From the NCBI GenBank assembly GCA_039182715.1, contig JBCDBY010000177.1:1-9550 (forward strand): DNA of 9,550 nucleotides. Direction: 5' to 3'. This document shows positions 1-7,397 of this stretch, piece after piece. Source of the DNA: JBCDBY01 sp039182715. Its GTDB lineage: Bacteria; Planctomycetota; PLA2. The notes under the pieces are model-generated. The model was not told the DNA's origin. It worked only from the letters and a program-made list of their open reading frames with translations, and searched no databases. Made by a program: the position numbers and the translations under genes. Every line of letters begins with the position of its first letter. The first letter of the stretch is position 1.

Positions 1-634
1 CGCTCCGGGCGCCGCGGCGCACGCCCTCGACACGCGCGAGCGCGCCACGCTCACCCACGTGCTGGTCAGCCACGCGCACCTCGACCACACCCTCGGCCTG
101 CCCTTCCTCGTCACGCAGCGCCGTCTCGAGATCGTCGGCCTGCGTCCCGCGCTCGACGCCGTCCGCGAGAGCCTGTTCGACGGCCGCATCTGGCCCGACC
201 TGACCGAGCACGCCGACTGGCGCGAGCTGCGGGGTGACGAGACGCTCTCGATCGGCGACTGGACCATCGAAGCGGGCCCCGCCGACCACACGTTGCCGTG
301 CGTCAGCTACTTCTGCGTGGCCGGCGAGCATCGCGTGGCGGTGCTGGGCGACACGCGGCGCACCGAAACGGTGCTCGCCTGGACCGCCGACCGCCGGCCG
401 ACCCACTGCATCGTCGAATGCAGCTTCCCCGACGCCATGGCCGAGGACTCGCGCCGCTGGGGCCACCAGACCCCGCTCGACCTGCCGGCCTGGCGTGCCG
501 CGGTCGGCCCCGACTGCCGTCTGCTGGTCACCCACGTGAAGCCGATGCAGGAATCGCGCGTGCGTGCAGAATGTGAGGCCTTGCAAGACCCGGCCCTCAC
601 CCTTCTGCAGGACGGCGATGTCGTCGTCGGCTGA
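1..634 (+). CDS. MBL-fold hydrolase, class-II cyclic-nucleotide phosphodiesterase-like (5' end outside window)
   Basis: The reading frame is open from base 2, so the N-terminus lies upstream of the window; GTG at 59 is inside the domain and is not a credible start. The metal-binding HAHLDH signature is at bases 71-88. Later come GRIWPDLT, a histidine in ADHTLPCVSYF, GDTRR (348-362), ECSFPDA, GHQTP and VTHVKP near the end. This order (H-x-H-x-D-H, IWP-F/L-T, GDT, E-x-SFP, GH-x-TP, THxKP) matches the class-II cAMP phosphodiesterase family (yeast PDE1 type), a zinc-dependent branch of the metallo-beta-lactamase fold. A cytoplasmic metal-dependent phosphodiesterase acting on a cyclic nucleotide or related phosphodiester is inferred; the substrate cannot be read from sequence. 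The stop TGA (632-634) lies inside the selB reading frame, so the two genes overlap by 17 nt and are probably translationally coupled. Fold assignment is firm, subfamily fairly firm, activity unproven. Confidence 0.8.
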   Translation, partial: APGAAAHALDTRERATLTHVLVSHAHLDHTLGLPFLVTQRRLEIVGLRPALDAVRESLFDGRIWPDLTEHADWRELRGDETLSIGDWTIEAGPADHTLPCVSYFCVAGEHRVAVLGDTRRTETVLAWTADRRPTHCIVECSFPDAMAEDSRRWGHQTPLDLPAWRAAVGPDCRLLVTHVKPMQESRVRAECEALQDPALTLLQDGDVVVG

Positions 635-2551
635 CACGCTCGGACTCACGATCGGCACCGCCGGTCACATCGATCACGGCAAGACGCTCCTGATCGAGAA
701 GCTGACCGGCATGCGCGCGGACCGTCCCTACGAGCGCGAGCGCGGCATGACGATCGACATCGGCTACGCCGAGATGCGCGCGCCCGACGGCCGCCGCATC
801 GGATTCGTCGATCTGCCGGGGCACGAGCGGTTCATTCGCAACATGGTCGCCGGCGCCACCGGCATCGACCTTGCGCTGCTCGTCGTGGCCGCCGACGACG
901 GCGTCATGCCGCAGACCCGCGAGCACCTCGATATCCTCGACCTGCTCGGTGTGCGCAAGGGGCTGGTGGTGCTCAACAAGATCGATCTCGTCGACGAGGA
1001 GATGCGCGAACTCGCCACCGAGGAGCTGCGCGAGGAGCTGGAGGGCACCGTCCTCGCCGACGCCGAGATCCTGCCCTGCTCCGCCGCGACCGGCGAAGGC
1101 GTCGACGCCGTGCGGGCGCGGATTCTCGATTCGCTCGAGGAGATCGCCCACACCGACGATCCGGGCGCCTTCTACTGCGCGGTGCAGCGCAGCTTCGCCG
1201 CCGCCGGATTCGGCTGCATCGTGACCGGCGTGCCGGCGGCGGGCTCGATCGCGGTCGGCGACGACATCGAACTGCTGCCGGCGCAGGCCAAGGGCCGCGT
1301 GCGCGCCATCGAGATCTACCACGACGCGGCCGAGCAGGCGCAGGCGGGCCATCGCGCCGCGCTCAACCTCGCCGGCGTCCACCACGACGACGCCGAGCGC
1401 GGCATGGTCGTGGCCGCCCCGGGCGTCTACACGCCGACGCGCCACGTCGCCATCCAGCTGCGACTGGTCGGCTCGCTGCGCCGCGCGATCAAGCACGCCT
1501 CGCCGATCCGCTTCCTCACCGGCACGCTCGAGGGCATGGCGACGATCTACCTGCTCGAGGGCAGCACGCTGGGACCCGGCGAAACGGCGCTGGTCGAGGT
1601 GCGCACGCGCGCGCCCATTCCGGTGCGGCAGGGGAGTCCCTTCATCGTGCGCAGCGACAACGCGAAGGAGACGCTGGGCGGCGGCATCGTGGTCGCCGCG
1701 CTCGACAAGCCGATCGGCCGCAAGAACAAGCGGTTGCACGAGCGGCTGGCGCGCTGGGCGGCCGTCCTGCCCGACCCCGACGCGCGCATCCGCTTCCTGC
1801 TCGAGGAGGAAGGCGCGCTTCCGCCGGCCGAGCTGGCGCGCCGCAGCGAGCTCGACCTCGGCTGGGTCAAGCAGCGACTCGCCGAGATGGAAGACGCCGT
1901 GTCGCTGCCGGGCGGCGCCTGGACGACGCGCGCCACCGTCGAGGCGGCGGCGACGGCGCTGCGCGAGGCGTTGGCCGCGATGCACCGCGAGCAGCCGCTG
2001 CTCGCGACGCTGCCCATCTCCGATGTGCGCGACCGCGCCGGGCTCGACGAGGCGCGCCTCGCCGCGGCGCTCGAGATCGTCGGGAGCGAGGCGGTCGTCG
2101 AGGCACGCACCGTGCGCCACAAGGACCACAAGGTGGAGCTCGACCCGGAAACCGAGGGCGCCGCCCGCACCGTGGAGGAGACGCTGCGCCGCGCCCGCTA
2201 CGCGCCGCCCGCTTCCGACAAGCTGGGGGACGAAACCGGTCTCGCGGCGAAGGCGCTGCGCGGCGCGCTGACCTATCTGACGGCGCGCGGCGCGCTCATC
2301 GAGGTGCAGCCGGGCATTCTCTACCTGCGCGAGACGCTCGACGAGGGCATTCGACTGCTCGACCGCATCTCCGCCGATCGCGGCCGCTTCGAGCCGGTCG
2401 AGGCGAAGGCGGCGTTCGGCGACATCAGCCGCAAGTGGCTCATTCCGCTGCTCGAGTACTACGACCGAATTGGGGCCACGCGACGTGACGGCAACGCGCG
2501 GCATCTCACGAACAAGGGCCGTTCCATGGTCGAGACCGGAATCGACGTAGC

Positions 2552-2555
<4 letters not shown>
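618..2555 (+). CDS. selB: Selenocysteine-specific translation elongation factor SelB
   Basis: SelB is a GTPase that carries Sec-tRNA to the ribosome and binds the SECIS hairpin of selenoprotein mRNAs. The product is 645 aa, against 614 in E. coli. G1 is GHIDHGKT (residues 16-23), G2 lies around RGMTID (42-47), G3 is DLPGH (65-69) and G4 is NKID (120-123). EF-Tu-like beta-barrel domains follow to about residue 380, then a set of winged helices. The last one (about 587-645) carries SRKWLIPLLEYYDRIGATRR, very like the RNA-binding winged helix of E. coli SelB; that C-terminus separates it from EF-Tu and IF2. ATG 618 is preferred because AGGA (609-612) sits 5 nt upstream and the protein then begins shortly before the G domain; the in-frame ATG at 564 would add 18 unconserved residues inside the upstream gene. 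It overlaps the upstream hydrolase by 17 nt and selA by the ATGA at 2552-2555. Confidence 0.97.
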
Positions 2556-3933
<1,378 letters not shown>

Positions 3934-3937
<4 letters not shown>

Positions 3938-4968
3938 ACGTTCGTCTGACGCAGATGAGCAGCGCCGGTGGCTGAGCGGCCAAGCTCCCCAAGGAGCAGC
4001 TGTCCGAGGTTCTCGGACAGGTCGAAATCCCCAGCCACCCCGACCTGCTGGTCGGCGTCGAAACGATGGACGACGCCGGCGTCGTGAAAGTACGCGACGA
4101 TCTCGCGCTGGTGCAGACGCTCGACGTCTTCCCGCCGGTCGTCGACGACCCCTACTGGTTCGGCCGCATCGCCGCCGCCAACTCGCTGTCCGATGTCTAC
4201 GCCATGGGCGGCATCCCCGTCTCGGCGGTCAACTTCGTGGGCTACCCGATGGCGGAGCTGGGCGGAGAACCGCTCCGCAGGATCCTCGAGGGCGCGTTCG
4301 ACGCGCTCAAGGAGGCGGACTGCGCCATGGCCGGCGGCCACTCCATCAAGGACGCCGAGGTGAAGTTCGGCCTCGCGGTCACCGGCACGGTGCATCCCGA
4401 CGAGGTCATCACCAACGCGGGCGCGCGCCCGGGCGACAAGCTGATCATCACCAAGCCGCTGGGTATGGGCTGCCTGACGACCGCGCTCAAGCAGGGCGCG
4501 GCGGACGAGGCGCACATCGACGCGGCGCAGCGCATGATGGCGCATCTCAACCGCAATGCCGGCAAGGCGATGACGTCGGTGGAAACGCACGCCGGCACCG
4601 ACATCACCGGCTATGGGCTGGTCGGACACGCCTGGGAGATGGCGGCCGGCGGCAACGTGGCGCTGCGCATCCGGGCCCGGGACGTGCCGGTGCTCGCCGA
4701 GGCCGAGCCCTATCTCAAGCCGGAATTCACCTGCGGCGGTTCGGCGCGCAACATCGACTTCGGCAAGGGTCGCGTCGAGTTCGGCCCGGATGTGGACGAG
4801 CGCGACCGCCTCGTGCTCCACGACGTCCAGACCTCGGGCGGCCTGCTCATCGCGGTGGCGCCGGGAGATGCCGACACGCTGCTGGCGAAACTGCGCGAGG
4901 GCGGCGACCTCCACGCGAACGAAATCGGCGTCGTGGAGGAGGGCGGAGCCGCTCTCCGGTTCGAGTAG
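3934..4968 (+). CDS. selD: Selenide, water dikinase SelD, itself a selenoprotein (Sec14 encoded by TGA)
   Basis: SelD makes selenophosphate from selenide and ATP, the selenium donor for SelA. Reading the TGA at 3973-3975 as Sec gives a 344-aa protein (E. coli: 347). The N-terminus MNVRLTQMSSAGG-U-AAK aligns without gaps to E. coli RLTQYSHGAGCGCK, placing Sec14 on catalytic Cys17 and Lys17 on catalytic Lys20. The metal/ATP aspartates are all kept: Asp47, Asp64, Asp87 and Asp223 (E. coli 51, 68, 91, 227). Other family blocks are DPYWFGRIAAANSLSDVYAMGG, AGGHSIKDAEVKFGLAVTG and TDITGYGLVGHAWEM. The frame continues unchanged through the TGA to the TAG stop at 4966-4968. The start follows AAGGAG by 5 nt and overlaps the selA stop (ATGA). 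Calling the gene from ATG 4066 would remove 44 residues, including both catalytic residues. Sec-containing SelD is known in other bacteria; assignment here is by sequence only. Confidence 0.95.
3973..3975 (+). other. UGA codon recoded as selenocysteine (Sec14 of SelD)
   Basis: This in-frame TGA sits exactly at the catalytic Cys position of SelD (GG-U-AAK against E. coli AGCGCK). It is preceded by 13 codons that match the SelD N-terminus and followed by matching sequence in the same frame. A SECIS-like hairpin lies downstream and the neighbouring genes supply the decoding factors. Confidence 0.93.
4000..4020 (+). promoter_or_regulatory. Putative bacterial SECIS element of selD
   Basis: Left arm CTGTCCGAG (4000-4008) pairs perfectly with right arm CTCGGACAG (4012-4020) around the loop GTT, giving a 9-bp stem. 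The apical part reads GAGGTTCTC, so a GGU/GU sits at the tip as in the E. coli fdhF SECIS. There are 33 nt between the TGA and the loop, near the upper end of spacing usually accepted for bacterial SECIS. The hairpin lies within coding sequence (SelD residues 23-29), as expected in bacteria. SelB binding is inferred, not shown. Confidence 0.78.
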
Positions 4969-5020
4969 GCGCGCCCTCGTACACACCTCCCACGGAAGGT
5001 ACGAATCAGACCTGAATCAA

Positions 5021-5049
5021 CCCAAGTCCCTGTGCCGCAGGGACTTGGG
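5021..5049. terminator. Probable bidirectional terminator between selD and efp
   Basis: A perfect 12-bp inverted repeat has arms CCCAAGTCCCTG (5021-5032) and CAGGGACTTGGG (5038-5049) and the loop TGCCG. It sits 52 nt after the selD stop and about 100 nt after the efp stop on the other strand, so it could serve both convergent transcripts. T-richness after the stem is weak on either strand (ACTTCCTTC on +, TTGATTC on -), so it is not a textbook intrinsic terminator. Confidence 0.6.
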
Positions 5050-5075
5050 ACTTCCTTCACGGTCTTTCCACGATG

Positions 5076-5084
5076 TTATCCACA
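5076..5084 (+). other. Perfect DnaA-box 9-mer (single)
   Basis: TTATCCACA equals the E. coli consensus DnaA box. Related TTCCAC words occur at about 5066-5071 and 5087-5092, with uneven spacing. There is no AT-rich unwinding region, no array of boxes and no dnaA or dnaN nearby, so this is not an origin. It may be a DnaA titration site or chance. Confidence 0.3.
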
Positions 5085-5152
5085 GGTTCCACCCATCGGA
5101 GCCGACGAACGTGGCCCGAGATCGTGCAGCCAATACCGATGGCGCGGCCGGG

Positions 5153-5713
5153 CTAGTTCACGCGGCCCTGGAACTCTTTGGTCTGGGTGCTGACCTTGAT
5201 CTTGTCCCCGATGTTCACGTGGTTGGGAACCTTGATCTCGAGGCCGGTTTCCAGGGTGGCGGGCTTGAAGACGTTCGAGACCGAGTCGCCCTTGAGGCCC
5301 GGCTCGGTGTGCTGGACGACCAGCTCGACCGACCCGGGCAGGTCGATCGAGATCGGCGTCTGCTCGTGGAAAGTCACGGAGACCTTGCCGTTCTCGACGA
5401 TGAACGCCATTTCCTCGCCCACCGTGTCCTCGGACAGGAAGTACTGCTCGTAGTTCTCCTGATCCATGAACACGTAGTTCGAGCCGTCCTTGTAGAGGTA
5501 CTCGCAGGTGCGCTTGTCGAGGAACGCGAAATCGACGCGCTCGGTCGAGCTCAGCTTGCGCTGATGAATCACGCCGTTCGAGAGGCTCTTGAGCTTGACC
5601 TGGACGAGCGCGCGCAGGTTGCCCGGCGTGCGGTGCACCGCCTCGGTGCACATGTAGAGCTCGCCATCGATGATGATGACGTTGCCCTTGCGGATGTCGT
5701 TGGCGGCCGCCAT
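5153..5713 (-). CDS. efp: Translation elongation factor P
   Basis: EF-P binds the ribosome between the P and E sites and relieves stalling at proline stretches. The product is 186 aa (E. coli 188) with the usual three domains: KOW-like (about 1-63), OB (about 64-126) and a C-terminal OB domain (about 127-186). The C-terminal part has TEPGLKGDSVSNVFKPATLETGLEIKVPNHVNIGDKIKV, split here as TEPGLKGD, KPATLETG and VPNHVNIGDKIKV, all diagnostic of EF-P. The functional loop reads HRTPGNLRALVQVK. Counting from the PG and the later VK, Asn32 falls where E. coli has Lys34 and Pseudomonas has Arg32. Neither lysylation nor rhamnosylation is therefore possible at the tip, unless nearby Arg34 is used. The start ATG (5713) has GAGGT 11 nt upstream, overlapping the stop of the preceding gene. 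No EF-P modification gene (epmA/B/C, earP) is in the window. The stop is TAG. Confidence 0.96.
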   Translation of the reverse strand: MAAANDIRKGNVIIIDGELYMCTEAVHRTPGNLRALVQVKLKSLSNGVIHQRKLSSTERVDFAFLDKRTCEYLYKDGSNYVFMDQENYEQYFLSEDTVGEEMAFIVENGKVSVTFHEQTPISIDLPGSVELVVQHTEPGLKGDSVSNVFKPATLETGLEIKVPNHVNIGDKIKVSTQTKEFQGRVN

Positions 5714-5727
5714 GGAGGAAAACTACC

Positions 5728-7284
5728 TCAGCGGTCCAGCGATTCACCGACGAAGCGCGCCGAGGTGCCCTTCTTCTCCGCCTCTTCCTGCGCGGCCTCG
5801 GCCGCCTTGCGCTTCGCCTCCTCCTCGGCCCACTTCGCGCGGGCGCTCGGCATGTCGACGGCGATGCGGGCGGGATAGATGCGCCACGGCTGGTTCGACT
5901 CGAGCAGTTCGGTCAGCATGAACCCGAGGTCGCGCTCGACCTTTCCGTTCCAGACGATCATCTCCTTGTCGTCCTCGACGACCTTGATGGTCACGTCGCG
6001 GTTGAGGTCGACGATCGCATCGTTGAGCGAGACCTCGAAGCTGGACACGCCGTCGTTCTCGATCGTGATGACGTTGGCGATGCGGTCGGCGCGGGCGCGG
6101 AAATTCGCCGGATCCTTGCGGCTTCCGTCGTAGCGCAGCACGTTGATCCAATGATGTCGCTGGAAGGAGCTGTTGTGGATGGTGTACTCGAGCTGGCGCA
6201 GCTGCGTGCGCGGCGCAAGTTCCTTGATCCAGGTCGCGGCCGCCTCGGGGTCAACGGCGTTGACGTCGTCGGCGACGACGACGGCCGTCGCGTCGTTGGC
6301 GGTCTTGATCGCGCCGGCGAAGGACTGCTGCTTGGAGCTGTCCTTCTTGACGATGGCGTAGGCCGGAAGCCCGTTGATCCCGCCGACGTTCCGCAGCTTG
6401 ATGCGGCCGGCGTTGCCGTCGGAACCACGCAGGATGACACCCGCGAACATCTCGCTGAAGCGCGCGGCGACCGCAGCGGCCACGTCGCCGCCGTCGATGA
6501 AGACGCGCATGTAGTCACTCGCGGGACCCGCCGTCTTGCGCGAGCCCTCGAAGGTGCCGACCAGGTGCCGCAGCGCGATCATCGCGCGGGCGTAGCTCTT
6601 CGGGTCGGTGCGCCACTGCTTGCCCTTCGCGGCGGGCGTCGGCACGGCGAGGATGAACTCGTTCTGGATCGTCTTCGACTTGAGCCAGACGTCCTTGATG
6701 TACTTGGAGGTGTCGGGGAAGGCGCGCGTATCGGGCAGGCAGAAGATGACCGGCCAGAGCTTCTTGTCCTTGTATCCCTTCGGCAGGCGCACCCAGTAGG
6801 TGACCGTCCCGATCTCTCCGGGGAAACCGTGCACGGCGGGCGGCACCTTGACCGGCAGGAGCGAGCCGGCCCGCCCCACCTTGCTGCCGAACACGCGCGA
6901 ACGATTGGCGATGTCGGACAGGGCGGGCACGTCCTCCATGAACGAGTGGCCGTCGATCGGCTTGTCGCCCAGCTTGCGGATGCCCTTGGCGGACATGGCG
7001 CGGCCCTTCTTGCTCGGCACCAGGAAGGTGCGCAGCTCCTTGTCGACCTTCTTGCGGTCCTTATCGGAGAGCACGAAGGCCGGCGGCTCCTTGGGCTCCT
7101 CTTCGGCCTTCTTTTCGCCGTCCTCTTCCGCGCCCTCGTCTTCCGACTCTTCCGTGGGCGGCGCCTGCTCTTCGCTATCGTTGCCCGCCTTGGGCTCGCC
7201 GTCCTGTGCGTACGCCGGGTCCGTCCAGACCGACATCGTCCACGCCGCCATGGCCAGCAGCGCCCATCCGAGAATCCATCGCAT
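5728..7284 (-). CDS. Secreted alpha/beta-hydrolase-like protein, probably without a catalytic serine
   Basis: 518 aa. An apparent signal peptide (1-26, ending DPAYA before QDGEP) implies export. Residues 27-72 are an acidic Glu/Lys/Pro-rich linker. About 157-390 resembles secreted esterases of the PHB-depolymerase/dienelactone-hydrolase type: TVTYWVRLPKGY then LWPVIFCLPD, and a strand-turn at 261-276 followed by FAGVILRGS. Where a GxSxG nucleophile elbow is expected the sequence reads G265-G-D267-V-A, so Ser is replaced by Asp. HHWIN (377-381) could hold the usual histidine. A beta-rich C-terminal part (about 403-480; ITIENDGVSSFEVSLND, VDLNRDVTIKV) is typical of such proteins, and the end (480-505) is a charged Ala/Glu/Lys helix. 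ATG 7284 is chosen over an in-frame ATG 57 bases further upstream (7341) because GGAGG lies 7 nt before it and a signal peptide follows directly. It ends 14 nt before efp, so co-transcription is likely. Substrate and activity are unknown. Confidence 0.8.
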   Translation of the reverse strand: MRWILGWALLAMAAWTMSVWTDPAYAQDGEPKAGNDSEEQAPPTEESEDEGAEEDGEKKAEEEPKEPPAFVLSDKDRKKVDKELRTFLVPSKKGRAMSAKGIRKLGDKPIDGHSFMEDVPALSDIANRSRVFGSKVGRAGSLLPVKVPPAVHGFPGEIGTVTYWVRLPKGYKDKKLWPVIFCLPDTRAFPDTSKYIKDVWLKSKTIQNEFILAVPTPAAKGKQWRTDPKSYARAMIALRHLVGTFEGSRKTAGPASDYMRVFIDGGDVAAAVAARFSEMFAGVILRGSDGNAGRIKLRNVGGINGLPAYAIVKKDSSKQQSFAGAIKTANDATAVVVADDVNAVDPEAAATWIKELAPRTQLRQLEYTIHNSSFQRHHWINVLRYDGSRKDPANFRARADRIANVITIENDGVSSFEVSLNDAIVDLNRDVTIKVVEDDKEMIVWNGKVERDLGFMLTELLESNQPWRIYPARIAVDMPSARAKWAEEEAKRKAAEAAQEEAEKKGTSARFVGESLDR

Positions 7285-7291
7285 TCGTAAG

Positions 7292-7296
7292 CCTCC
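7292..7296 (-). promoter_or_regulatory. Ribosome binding site of the esterase-like gene
   Basis: GGAGG on the minus strand with a 7-nt spacer to ATG 7284. It fixes the start and makes the upstream in-frame ATG (7341) unlikely. Confidence 0.75.
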
Positions 7297-7371
7297 GACT
7301 CTTCGAGTGTAATGGATTGCCGCATCCGGAGTTGTGTCCAATCTCGGGTCCGGTACACCCGCTCGGCGCGC

Positions 7372-7377
7372 TATACT
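7372..7377 (+). promoter_or_regulatory. Candidate -10 element for the HEAT-repeat gene
   Basis: TATACT is one mismatch from TATAAT and lies 20 nt before ATG 7398, which would give a short leader carrying the Shine-Dalgarno site. No good -35 hexamer is seen 16-18 nt upstream. The 113-base gap between the divergent genes must hold promoters for both. On the minus strand only a weak TACACT (7306-7311) is visible. Confidence 0.35.
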
Positions 7378-7386
7378 GGGTGCTTC

Positions 7387-7391
7387 GGAGG
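7387..7391 (+). promoter_or_regulatory. Ribosome binding site of the HEAT-repeat gene
   Basis: GGAGG with a 6-nt spacer to ATG 7398. It selects this start, which opens directly on a signal peptide, over in-frame starts further upstream such as ATG 7206. Confidence 0.75.
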
Positions 7392-7397
7392 TATGCG

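Noticed and set aside
597..2504. A 635-codon open frame on the minus strand opposite selB
   Set aside because: It mirrors selB codons in GC-rich sequence, is rich in Arg, Ala and His with no family resemblance, and lies opposite a gene with clear motifs.
3973..3975. The TGA as a nonsense mutation making selD a pseudogene
   Set aside because: It falls exactly on the catalytic Cys/Sec position, is followed by a SECIS-like hairpin, the frame is otherwise intact, and selA and selB are adjacent.
4066..4968. selD starting at ATG 4066
   Set aside because: This start has no Shine-Dalgarno sequence, and it would delete the catalytic Sec and Lys and part of the conserved N-terminus.
5021..5092. A replication origin based on the DnaA box
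   Set aside because: There is one box only, no AT-rich unwinding segment, and no dnaA, dnaN, repA or parAB nearby.
4969..5152. A possible selC (tRNA-Sec) gene near the sel operon
   Set aside because: The hairpin at 5021-5049 has no tRNA arms, no TCA anticodon context and no GTTC T-loop arrangement; no tRNA was recognised anywhere in the window.
7206..7397. N-terminal extension of the HEAT gene upstream to 7206
   Set aside because: It would overlap the start of the divergent gene and bury a clear signal peptide; GGAGG before ATG 7398 supports the shorter form.
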